From contig JAOZPP010000085.1 in the NCBI GenBank assembly GCA_029932675.1, positions 1 to 13,093 of the forward strand: a DNA stretch of 13,093 bases, in the 5' to 3' direction. Source of the stretch: a bacterium. Lineage in GTDB: Bacteria > SM23-81 > DAOVCL01. Position numbers and translations under genes: made by a program. Positions 7,175-13,093 of the stretch are shown here, piece by piece. Under the pieces are notes generated by a model. It was not told where the DNA came from, made no database searches, and was given only the letters and a program-made list of their open reading frames with translations. Positions within the stretch are counted from its first letter, which is position 1, and each line of letters opens with the position of its first letter.

Positions 7175-7798
7175 ATGATGAAAATATTGGAGACAAAATG
7201 GGGGAGATTCCCCCAGGTAGATCACTTAAACCCCAAGTTTATTCCCCAATCCCCCAGGTTAAAGGCCACCTTAGAGATTGACCCTAACGGTTTAGGGGAA
7301 AGGAGGCTCGAGGGCCACATTGAGGAGCTCGCCGAGCTTTTTCCCAGCTTCACCAAACACCGTTGTGAGAATGAACATGGTTTCTCCACGTCCTTTCGCC
7401 CCAAACCTGGGTTGAAAAAAGTTGATTTAGCAACTGATGTAGCCCATCTCATTGAGCACATGGTTATTGACCTCCAGTGTTCATTAGGCCAGATGAGATC
7501 TTGTAGTGGTATTACCTGTGCCTATCGGAAGCCGGAGAATCGTTATGATCTCTTCGTGGAATGTGCAGATCCCAAGGTAGGGGTTTTTGCCCTTAGGTTT
7601 GCCAGTGAGGTGGTGGAAGAGGTCCTCAAAGAGGGTAAGTTCAGTCCTAAATACAAGAAACTTCTGCAATTAGCCAAGTTCATTCAAAGGAATCCTCAAA
7701 TTTCCAATAATCCACAGAGCTTATCCTCCGCCTTAGGATGGAGTAAGGGGGCCGTTGAGTCCCATCTTAAAGAACTGATCCGTATGGGATATCTTTGA
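7175..7798 (+). CDS. Free-standing cyanophycin-synthetase N-terminal-like domain fused to a winged helix
   Basis: A 207-residue protein from ATG 7175. An upstream in-frame TTG (7118) is rejected because it precedes the sigma-54 promoter elements and would lie outside the transcript. Residues 25-152 resemble the N-terminal domain of cyanophycin synthetase CphA: 'LFPSFTKHRC' (55-64) parallels its LPSLIEHRC, and 'HLIEHMVIDLQ' (91-101) parallels its HVLEHVALELQ, followed by a Tyr/Phe-Val strand and a helix. The ATP-grasp and Mur-ligase domains that make cyanophycin are absent, so it is not a synthetase. Residues 158-207 look like a winged helix-turn-helix (QSLSSALGWSKGAVESHLKELIRMGYL in part). 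Sigma-54 control hints at nitrogen, amino-acid or stress physiology; that is inference. It could be a regulator sensing a peptide or amino acid, or a small binding protein. Confidence 0.72.
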   Translation: MMKILETKWGRFPQVDHLNPKFIPQSPRLKATLEIDPNGLGERRLEGHIEELAELFPSFTKHRCENEHGFSTSFRPKPGLKKVDLATDVAHLIEHMVIDLQCSLGQMRSCSGITCAYRKPENRYDLFVECADPKVGVFALRFASEVVEEVLKEGKFSPKYKKLLQLAKFIQRNPQISNNPQSLSSALGWSKGAVESHLKELIRMGYL

Positions 7799-7848
7799 AC
7801 CCACCATAGTGTAGCCCTTCCATAGTTGTTTTAATCTCTTTTCGATTT

Positions 7849-8838
7849 TTAAGGCCCACCATAAAGCTTTGTTAGCTCATCTTGAGGAAAGAGCGGAAGA
7901 TCCCCTCCTCCCTTCCACTTTACCCCCTCTTCTCCCTCTACCCTTCCAATGACTGTAGAGGGGATACCCTTGGATTTCAGTGCCGCCATTACCTGAGGGG
8001 AATCCTTTGGAGAGAGGGAGATGAGGAGGGAACCGGAGGCAATTATCCCCAAGGGGTCAAGCCCAAACTCTCGACAGAGAACCTCGGTTTCTGGGAGAAT
8101 GGGCAGGGATTCCCTCTCCACCCTTATCCCTACCTGAGAGGCCCAAGAGAGCTCCCAAAGCGCGGTGGCTATCCCCCCCTCCGTAGGGTCATGCATAGCG
8201 TGAACGCGGGCGACATTTACCACTATTCTGGCCTCTTCCACTATGCTTATTCCAGGTTCTCTTGTGAAATTTTCACACCTCCGGACAAATTCCTCCCCAT
8301 ACCTGTTCTTGAGCTCACCCCGCCTTTCCTTAGCGATTATGGCCGTGGCCTCAATGGCTATCCCCTTGGTGAGGAGGAGAAGATCTCCGGCTTGGGCTCC
8401 CGCGGAGGTAACCAGTTTATCCCTCTCCACCTCTCCCAACATTTGACCTATAAGGATAGGTCTTTCTATGCCGTCGGTTATTTCAGTATGCCCCCCACAG
8501 AGCACAACTCCCAGTCTCTGGCCTGCCTTATTTATCTGGGAGAATATCTCCTCGGCCATCCTTGAGGCCCCCTTGACCTGGGGCAGAAGCAGGGTAGCCA
8601 AAAACCACCTCGGCTCTGCCCCCATAACGGCTACATCATTTGCATTTACCTCCACCCCATAAGTCCCTAATTCCTTAGTGGTTAAGGTGACCGGATCGGT
8701 AGCTACCACCAAGAACCGATCACTCATATCGATCACTGCCGCATCCTCTCCGATTTGAGGGCCCACCACCAACCGAGGGTGAGGAGGGCAGAACTTCTTC
8801 AGGAACCTGGCCAGGACCTTAGGATCGAGTTTCCCCAA
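7849..8838 (-). CDS. AIR synthase-related protein (HypE/ThiL/PurM-like)
   Basis: A 329-residue protein if it starts at TTG 8838 (MGKLDPKVLARFL), 14 nt after the DUF488 stop and with AGGAAAAAGG upstream. The frame is open to ATG 8979, but the added residues are an out-of-frame copy of DUF488 coding sequence. Family features: GPQIGEDAAVID (26-37, nucleotide-binding N-terminal strand), NDVAVMGAEP (67-76), GGHTEITDGI (115-124), MHDPTEGGIATALWEL (215-230) and a C-terminal AIRS_C-like domain. Such proteins bind ATP as dimers and phosphorylate or dehydrate carboxyl, amide or thiamine-phosphate groups. HypE proper needs a C-terminal Cys for cyanide transfer; here the end is LYGGP, and no hydrogenase genes are nearby. 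The substrate is unknown. It is the third gene of the polX-DUF488 operon. Confidence 0.85.
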   Translation of the reverse strand: MGKLDPKVLARFLKKFCPPHPRLVVGPQIGEDAAVIDMSDRFLVVATDPVTLTTKELGTYGVEVNANDVAVMGAEPRWFLATLLLPQVKGASRMAEEIFSQINKAGQRLGVVLCGGHTEITDGIERPILIGQMLGEVERDKLVTSAGAQAGDLLLLTKGIAIEATAIIAKERRGELKNRYGEEFVRRCENFTREPGISIVEEARIVVNVARVHAMHDPTEGGIATALWELSWASQVGIRVERESLPILPETEVLCREFGLDPLGIIASGSLLISLSPKDSPQVMAALKSKGIPSTVIGRVEGEEGVKWKGGGDLPLFPQDELTKLYGGP

Positions 8839-8852
8839 ATTTGGCCTTTTTC

Positions 8853-9311
8853 CTAAATGCTCAGGGAGATCTGTTTTTCTTCTCGCCTTTGGGGGATCCA
8901 AACTTTTCCCCTTTCGATGATGTGCACCACTTCCCAACCTTTCTCCTCCAGCCTCATGGAGATGAACTTCCGATGACATCTCCAGGGAAACCTTTCCGCA
9001 CAGAGGATTGCCGTGGGCTGCCTGGAGGCAAAGGCTTTTAATCCCTCCAATCCCTCCTTAAACTCCTTGGTTTCCGTATAGGCCTGATATCCGCCGGTTC
9101 TGTATCCACCCAAGCTCTCACCTAAGTAGAGATATCCGAGACCCTCCTTTTGGCAAAGCTGGGCCAGTTTCTCCCTCTTAAAGTGCTCATATCTGGATTG
9201 GGGGAACCTGCGCACATCGGCCAAAGCCCTTACTCCAAAGGAGCTCGCCAATTCCTTGAACTCCTTCCAAGTCCGATTGCTCGTCCCGATTGTATAGACC
9301 TTCTTACCCAC
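8853..9311 (-). CDS. DUF488 family protein
   Basis: A 152-residue protein starting at GTG 9311; the start overlaps the polX stop by 8 nt, implying translational coupling. DUF488 hallmarks are YTIGTS (6-11), DVRRFPQSR (32-40, the usual DVR.xPxSR), LGESLGG (63-69) and CAERFPWRCHR (104-114, the usual C.E.....CHR). The full family length is present. Its molecular function is not established; the conserved Arg, Cys and His residues suggest an enzyme or nucleic-acid-related role. The gap of 14 nt to the next gene and overlap with the previous one show an operon. Confidence 0.9.
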   Translation of the reverse strand: MGKKVYTIGTSNRTWKEFKELASSFGVRALADVRRFPQSRYEHFKREKLAQLCQKEGLGYLYLGESLGGYRTGGYQAYTETKEFKEGLEGLKAFASRQPTAILCAERFPWRCHRKFISMRLEEKGWEVVHIIERGKVWIPQRREEKQISLSI

Positions 9312-11022
9312 TTCTTTTCTTCAGCCAGACCAGAAGCCTCTCTAACGGCCAAGTGTTCAGGATCTGTTCGGGGCCAACCCATCCCCTTCTGGCCACAGCT
9401 ACCCCTAATCTAACCATCCAGAGCTGGTCAAGGTGGTGGGCATCTGTGCCTATGGAGAGCTTTACCCCTAACTCCATAGCCCTTCTGCATCCCACATCGT
9501 TGAGGTCTAAACGGTCATAGTAAGCGTTGATCTCCAAAGCAGTTTGAGTTTCCGCTGCCTTGGAGAGGACTTCGCCCATGTTTACATTGTAAGCCTCTCG
9601 GCTGGAGATGAGCCTCCCGGTGGGATGGGCGATTATATCCACATGGGGGTTCTCCAGGGCGGAGATTATCCTCTGGGTGATCTGCTCCTCTGGTTGCTTA
9701 AATCCCGTATGAATTGCAGCAATGACCAAATCCAACCTCTCCAAGAGCTCATCGGGGTAGTCCAAGGTTCCATCTGTCCTTATATCCACCTCTGTGCCGG
9801 AGAGGATCCTAATCCCCTTCAGCCCCCGGTTCAGCCTATCTATTTGGTCTAACTTCTTGGCCATATCCTCCACGGAGACCCCTCCAGCAAACTTCAGGGA
9901 TTGGGAGTGATCGCAGATGGCTATATATTCATAGCCCATCTCCTTGGCCTTCAGAGCAATCTCCTCGATGGTAGCCGTTCCATCACTCCATTGGGAGTGG
10001 ACGTGGAGGTCCCCCCTGAGCTGGCTTTCCTCGACAAGCTGGGGAACCTTCCCCTCTTGCGCGGCCTCTATCTCTCCCCGGTCTTCCCTCAACTCTGGGG
10101 GGATATAGCTTAAACCTAAGATGGAGTAAATGTCCTCCTCCCTCTCTCCACCCAACCTCTCCTCCCCGCGAAAGATGCCATATTCTGATATCTTCATCCC
10201 CCGCGACTTTGCTATCTCCCTCAGGTGGATGTTATGGGCTTTGGAACCAGTGAAATACTGCAGGGCTGAACCGTAGGACTCTTGAGGAACTACCCGGAGG
10301 TCCACCTGAATCCCCCCTTCGGCGATTATGCTCCCCTTCGTCTCCCCACAGGCTAACACCTCCTTTACCCCAGGGGCGGAAGTGAAGGCCTCGATTATCT
10401 TACCCCCTTCGGCTCCGGTGGTGAGGATGTCGATATCCCCCACTGTCTCCTTCATCCGACGTAGGCTGCCCGCTGGATAAACCTGCTTTACCTTTGCTCT
10501 CCTCTTTAGACCATCCATAATCCTTTCCACCAGCGGAAGGGCTACCCCGATGGAGATCCTCTTACCTGCCTCCTGGAGCAGTTTTATCCCTTTGAGGATG
10601 TTTTCCTCCTTCTTCGCCCCTAATCCAGGAAGATCCCTCAATCTACCCTCCCTCACCGCCCTCTCCAGGCCCTCTATATTCTCAATTCCCAACTTTTCAT
10701 GTACCAAGGCCACCGTCTTGGGGCCCACCCCGGGAATGCTCATTAGCTTGATGAGCTCATCGGATATACCTCTCCTCACCTCCTCATATTTGCTCATCCT
10801 GCCGGTCTCCAAGTATTCAGCGATCTTCTTGGCAATCCCCTCCCCCACACCAGGGATGGATCTTAACCTTCCCTCCCGCTGGATGACCTCAATATCCTCG
10901 GTGAGGTCTTGGAGCACCCTTGCCGCTTTGCGGTAGGCATTGACCCGAAAGCTACTATCGCCTTTGAACTCTAAGATATCACCGATCTTCTCGAAGATCT
11001 CGGAGAGTTCCCTGTTTTTCAT
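9304..11022 (-). CDS. polX: DNA polymerase/3'-5' exonuclease PolX
   Basis: A 572-residue protein, the usual bacterial PolX length; ATG preceded by AAGGAGAG. Three helix-hairpin-helix motifs occur in the N-terminal part: SIPGVGEGIAKKI (55-67), SIPGVGPKTVALV (95-107) and DLPGLGAKKEENI (130-142). The family-X polymerase core has GSLRR (185-189) and GDIDIL (195-200), with candidate catalytic Asp 196 and 198 and a third at 241. The C-terminal PHP phosphoesterase domain has its metal ligands: HVH (340-342), DH (371-372), E411, H438, H466 and DAH (527-529). Both activities therefore look intact: gap filling with Mn/Mg and 3'-5' exonuclease or AP-site processing, in base-excision and double-strand-break repair in the cytoplasm. 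It is the first gene of a three-gene operon. Confidence 0.96.
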   Translation of the reverse strand: MKNRELSEIFEKIGDILEFKGDSSFRVNAYRKAARVLQDLTEDIEVIQREGRLRSIPGVGEGIAKKIAEYLETGRMSKYEEVRRGISDELIKLMSIPGVGPKTVALVHEKLGIENIEGLERAVREGRLRDLPGLGAKKEENILKGIKLLQEAGKRISIGVALPLVERIMDGLKRRAKVKQVYPAGSLRRMKETVGDIDILTTGAEGGKIIEAFTSAPGVKEVLACGETKGSIIAEGGIQVDLRVVPQESYGSALQYFTGSKAHNIHLREIAKSRGMKISEYGIFRGEERLGGEREEDIYSILGLSYIPPELREDRGEIEAAQEGKVPQLVEESQLRGDLHVHSQWSDGTATIEEIALKAKEMGYEYIAICDHSQSLKFAGGVSVEDMAKKLDQIDRLNRGLKGIRILSGTEVDIRTDGTLDYPDELLERLDLVIAAIHTGFKQPEEQITQRIISALENPHVDIIAHPTGRLISSREAYNVNMGEVLSKAAETQTALEINAYYDRLDLNDVGCRRAMELGVKLSIGTDAHHLDQLWMVRLGVAVARRGWVGPEQILNTWPLERLLVWLKKRSG

Positions 11023-11069
11023 CGCTCTCTCCTTGGCCTCAAAATTTCAGAGCCTCCCAGGCCTATTAA

Positions 11070-11086
11070 CTTGGGTTGTTCCCAAG
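11070..11086. repeat. Short inverted repeat upstream of polX
   Basis: CTTGGG (11070-11075) and CCCAAG (11081-11086) flank TTGTT in the 146-bp gap between the secreted SCP2-cupin gene and polX. No T-tract follows on either strand, so it is a poor terminator. It could be an operator for polX or an mRNA-end hairpin of the upstream gene. A 6-bp arm can also arise by chance. Confidence 0.3.
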
Positions 11087-11168
11087 CTCAATCCATTAAG
11101 TCACTGAAACAATTGGAATCCCCTGGTCTAGGTGGCCAGCGCACTTCCAGATCTCCCCCAAGCCAGTT

Positions 11169-11966
11169 CTAAGCTCCCTTCCCCCAGGCGAGCCAAATCA
11201 AAATTAAGGGTTTCTCGCTTTCCGTCCAGACAACATGATCTGAGTTGGGCGGAATGTAATATGACTCACCAGCTTTTACTTTGGTGGTTATGGTTCCGAT
11301 CTTGGCGAAGCCCTCACCCTCTATGAAGATGAAAGCCTGCGGGAAGGGATTGGTATCTCCAGGCTCATTTAGTCTCTCCCCCTTTTTCAAGAGATACCAC
11401 CCACTTCGGAACCCGGGATGGTAATATAAGGGGATGACATGGCCACCATGCACAAGACGGGAGAATTCTTCCCCCAAGGAGATCTTCTCCGGGACCGAGG
11501 GGTTGAAGAAGTGGTAAAGGAAGGTGTAAAGTTGAGTTCTAACCAGCGGGGTAAATTCCCCATCCTCCGCCAATTTGACATCTAAAGGGGCATAATCGGA
11601 GCCTTTTGCCTTACCTGCTGCCGTCATTGCCGTCATCTTTCCTTGGTAGATAAGCCTCAGCGTATCGGTGGTAGTGACAAAGGAGAAATGGGCTCCTGGG
11701 TGCGGACCTTTGCCGAGGGTAACTTTTCTTCCCTTTTCCACAATCACATGCCAGGATTCCTTACTATCCCTCATATCAAGCTGAACGATCATTGAGAGAT
11801 CATCGTTGATCTTCCCCTTGAACCTTTCCACCATTGTTCGAAGCATCTCATCCACGTCCTCCACTCCCGAGTTGGTAAACTCTCCATAAGTTATTGTCCC
11901 CAATAGGAGCCAGCATAAAGAGAGGAGTAAAGCCAATTCCGAAACATATAGAGCAGGCACCCTCAT
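11169..11966 (-). CDS. Secreted SCP2-like domain fused to a cupin domain
   Basis: A 265-residue protein from ATG 11966, chosen over the ATG at 12005 because AAGGAGG sits 4 nt upstream and the protein then begins with a signal peptide (residues 1-28; hydrophobic LALLLSLCWLLLG). Residues 37-132 resemble the SCP2 sterol-carrier fold: an amphipathic helix, SMIVQLDM, SWHVIVEKGR, then FSFVTTTDTLRLIYQGKMTAMTA in part, which matches the 'D..T...l..G......a...Gk....G' pattern. Residues 175-262 form a single cupin barrel with motif 2 intact (GESYYIPPNSDHVVW, 233-247) but motif 1 lacking the HxH metal ligands (AFIFIEGEGFAKIG, 211-224). It is probably a non-catalytic lipid- or small-ligand-binding envelope protein; that is inference. 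It lies 146 bp upstream of polX on the same strand. Confidence 0.72.
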   Translation of the reverse strand: MRVPALYVSELALLLSLCWLLLGTITYGEFTNSGVEDVDEMLRTMVERFKGKINDDLSMIVQLDMRDSKESWHVIVEKGRKVTLGKGPHPGAHFSFVTTTDTLRLIYQGKMTAMTAAGKAKGSDYAPLDVKLAEDGEFTPLVRTQLYTFLYHFFNPSVPEKISLGEEFSRLVHGGHVIPLYYHPGFRSGWYLLKKGERLNEPGDTNPFPQAFIFIEGEGFAKIGTITTKVKAGESYYIPPNSDHVVWTESEKPLILIWLAWGKGA

Positions 11967-12377
11967 TGATCCTCCTTGTAAAGTTCCCTTGGTACGTATA
12001 CCCAAGCCCTCAATCCCTTCTCATGGATAAGAAGGGCAAGAGGTGTTGAGCACTCAGTTTCTCACCTCGTTCCTTAATTGGGGGAATTTTCGTCCTTCTC
12101 CGCCTGCACCTATCTTTTCACCGTCCCCTTGAAATAACCTTTCTAGCCGATGACTGCAACTCCAATATATTTACTGTTTACGTGACCCCAGTTAGAATTG
12201 CTTCGTTTATTTTCATAGGTCTCGAAGACAACGAGGCTTTATTGCTCGATCTTAAGTCATTTGGCAGCTATTCCCGGAAGCATCCGATTACACGCTTCTC
12301 GCCTTCTCTATGTCTTGCCCGCCCTTGGGTGGGACGAGGAGAGACGATTCTATCAGGTACTTCAACCGTTAACTTTA
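11967..12377. other. Gene-poor interval with no supported feature
   Basis: About 410 bp between the secreted SCP2-cupin gene and the DUF2283 gene. Overlapping plus-strand ORFs of 79 and 90 codons start here (near 12182 and 12261) and run into the DUF2283 gene, but neither has a convincing Shine-Dalgarno or a family motif I recognise. No tRNA fold, convincing promoter box or clear terminator was seen. Scattered stops in all frames and the decayed genes to the right suggest degraded accessory DNA. Confidence 0.5.
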
Positions 12378-12584
12378 TTAAACCTCCACAGGGGTCATCT
12401 CAAGCCTGTAAAGCATTTTAATAGGAAACTTCTTACTGGCATCAAGGATTTCTATTGCGGCAATCTCGTTACTTGCTGTAGTATGAAGAATAACCCCTTC
12501 TGCTATCTCAACACCGCCATCAGGCTTTTTTGACGACATCTGAATCAAAGCTGCATCAGCTTCTCTATCGTATCTCACTTTCAA
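12378..12584 (-). CDS. DUF2283 family small protein
   Basis: A 68-residue protein with a TTG start at 12584, 8 nt after a strong Shine-Dalgarno (GGAGGTGA). The opening MKVRYDREADAALIQM has the DUF2283 hallmark 'Y(D)xEADAlyI', followed by the 'GVEIAEGVILHT' and 'IAAIEILDASKKF' strand-helix pattern typical of the family's full length. DUF2283 genes often follow DUF4258 genes, as seems the case here, in a toxin-antitoxin-like pairing. The partner is broken, so this may be an orphan. The exact function of the family is not established. Confidence 0.82.
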   Translation of the reverse strand: MKVRYDREADAALIQMSSKKPDGGVEIAEGVILHTTASNEIAAIEILDASKKFPIKMLYRLEMTPVEV

Positions 12585-12590
12585 GGTTCG

Positions 12591-12749
12591 TCACCTCCAA
12601 CTTTTCTTTTTTAATGGATAGACAGTAATAATGAATGGCTCTTTATCTGCTTTTTCATAGACCACTTACCACATCTGTTTTAATTTTCGGAATACCGCAA
12701 AAAAGGCTTGACTTTCGCTATGGAAAAGATTATATTTAAAATAATCCAA
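12591..12749 (-). pseudogene. Broken DUF4258-like gene fragment upstream of DUF2283
   Basis: The last 24 codons (12665 to 12591) read VVYEKADKEPFIITVYPLKK and end at a TGA 7 nt before the DUF2283 start. 'VVYEK...(F)IITVYP' is the typical C-terminal strand pair of DUF4258 proteins, and gene order DUF4258-DUF2283 is common. An in-frame TAA (12668-12666) lies directly upstream. The open frame beyond it (to about 12749) gives no complete DUF4258 N-terminus with its usual HxxxR..ER motif. The gene therefore looks truncated and interrupted. The upstream part of the frame also overlaps the promoter of the opposite-strand RNA candidate. Confidence 0.5.
12708..12736 (+). promoter_or_regulatory. Strong sigma-70-type promoter for a short RNA
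   Basis: TTGACT (12708-12713, 5 of 6 to consensus), an exact 17-bp spacer, then TATATT (12731-12736, 5 of 6). It is the best sigma-70 match I found by eye in the window. Transcription would begin at about A12743, where no protein gene on this strand follows. Confidence 0.65.
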
Positions 12750-12801
12750 CGTGTTTGGAGGTGGATGGTTCAGCCATCGCCCCGCTTCGGCGGGGTTTTT
12801 T
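12743..12801 (+). ncRNA. Candidate ~58-nt structured small RNA
   Basis: Between a strong promoter and a strong terminator lie about 58 nt that can form three consecutive hairpins. Hairpin 1 is TCCAA (12745-12749) with TTGGA (12755-12759). Hairpin 2 is GATGG (12764-12768) with CCATC (12774-12778). Hairpin 3 is the terminator stem CCCCGC with GCGGGG and its UUCG loop. The only unpaired linker is GGTG, and together with the end of hairpin 1 it forms a Shine-Dalgarno-like GGAGGTG. No credible ORF fits. It runs antisense to the junction between the DUF3800 and DUF4258-like remnants. I know of no named RNA family with this layout. Confidence 0.45.
12780..12801 (+). terminator. Intrinsic terminator with UUCG tetraloop
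   Basis: CCCCGC (12780-12785), loop TTCG, GCGGGG (12790-12795), then six T (12796-12801). This is a textbook rho-independent terminator, and its T-tract orients it for plus-strand transcription only. The nearest plus-strand start signal is the promoter about 50 bp upstream, so it defines a very short transcript. Confidence 0.85.
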
Positions 12802-12805
12802 ATTT

Positions 12806-13060
12806 TCAGGGAAGCCATTTCTTACCATACCCCCAAAGCCGATTGGATACCCCTCGGTAATATTTCTGGCCTTCCAAAATATTGACGATCTGTTCTCCAA
12901 ACCTTCCGACTTTCTCAATCCTGCCTTTCTGAAACAACATCCGCTTGTAACTTGGATAAGCAATTAAGTCAGCCAACTGCAGGCCAGCAATGTTATTTGA
13001 TTTAGGTTTCACCTTTAGTTGAGAACTGGTCAGATGATCTTTAACCCGACTTTCGCTTTT
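12806..13060 (-). pseudogene. C-terminal remnant of a DUF3800 gene
   Basis: The open frame from 13060 to the TGA at 12806 encodes about 84 residues containing NNIAGLQLADLIAYP, the signature of the C-terminal half of DUF3800 proteins, and ends in YGKKWLP near the usual C-terminus. A GTG at 13012 could start a 68-residue product, but homologous-looking sequence (DHLTSSQLKVKPK) continues upstream of it to an in-frame TAG at 13063-13061. The N-terminal DE-rich RNase-H-like half is not visible in the remaining 30 bases or in other frames. It is probably a truncated gene with a nonsense or frameshift lesion. DUF3800 proteins are often linked to mobile or defence DNA. Confidence 0.6.
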
Positions 13061-13093
13061 CTATTTAGCGTCAACAGCCTAAGAATTTAGCTA

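Noticed and set aside
7882-8565. 227-codon plus-strand ORF
   Set aside because: It lies entirely antisense to the AIR synthase-related gene; the proline-rich product has no family features.
7849-8838. Naming the AIR synthase-related gene hypE
   Set aside because: The essential C-terminal cysteine of HypE is missing and no other hyp or hydrogenase genes are present.
8839-8979. N-terminal extension of the AIR synthase-related protein to ATG 8979
   Set aside because: Those codons are mostly an alternate-frame reading of the DUF488 gene, lack family similarity, and would make the protein longer than is usual.
11967-12005. ATG 12005 as start of the SCP2-cupin protein
   Set aside because: The extra 13 residues place charged sequence before a normal signal peptide, while ATG 11966 has AAGGAGG 4 nt upstream.
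12182-12533. Two overlapping plus-strand ORFs (79 and 90 codons)
   Set aside because: No ribosome-binding site or recognisable motif, and their 3' ends run antisense to the better supported DUF2283 gene.
12743-12801. RNA antitoxin of a type III toxin-antitoxin system
   Set aside because: There are no tandem pseudoknot repeats and no ToxN-like gene downstream of the terminator on the same strand.
1-13093. CRISPR arrays, insertion sequences, tRNA or rRNA genes
   Set aside because: No regularly spaced repeats, transposase motifs, terminal inverted repeats or tRNA-like folds were found by eye.

Overview
The window looks like chromosomal DNA from an uncultured bacterium of the Fibrobacteres-Chlorobi-Bacteroidetes (FCB) assemblage, of the Zixibacteria or Marinimicrobia candidate-phylum type. 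The evidence is two very large secreted proteins that end in the 'NYPNPFNP ... SGVYFYKL ... MVLLK' type IX secretion (T9SS) sorting domain, carry dockerin, cohesin-like, Fn3 and HYDIN-type Ig modules, and have moderate GC. The placement is an inference from protein style. No rRNA, tRNA or CRISPR array was recognised.

Positions 1-5760 (+ strand) hold the two secreted modular proteins. The first is cut by the window edge and carries a dockerin followed by a cohesin-like domain. The second is complete, with a signal peptide and an N-terminal cohesin-like domain. Each ends at a clear hairpin terminator.

Positions 5900-6970 (+) hold genes for small proteins: a helix-hairpin-helix protein with a duplicated tail, then two 67-residue paralogues of unknown function (61% identical by my hand count, no gaps). 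A 31-codon ORF before them looks like the decayed C-terminus of a third copy. The group ends at a strong terminator.

Positions 6980-7798 (+) hold the most interesting regulatory arrangement. An 18-bp dyad is followed about 135 bp downstream by a near-consensus sigma-54 (-24/-12) promoter. The promoter drives a protein that combines a free-standing cyanophycin-synthetase-type N-terminal domain with a winged-helix domain.

Positions 7849-11022 (- strand) form a tight operon read right to left: polX (DNA polymerase X with a PHP domain), a DUF488 protein whose GTG start overlaps the polX stop, and a HypE/ThiL/PurM-type AIR-synthase-related ATP-binding protein without the HypE C-terminal cysteine. 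Upstream on the same strand is a secreted fusion of an SCP2-like domain with a cupin.

Positions 11967-13093 are gene-poor and appear to be decaying accessory DNA: a DUF2283 gene, a broken DUF4258-like tail just upstream of it, and the C-terminal part of a DUF3800 gene. Between the last two, on the opposite strand, is a compact unit made of a strong sigma-70 promoter, about 58 nt that can fold into three consecutive hairpins, and a UUCG-loop terminator. It is a good candidate for an undescribed small RNA.
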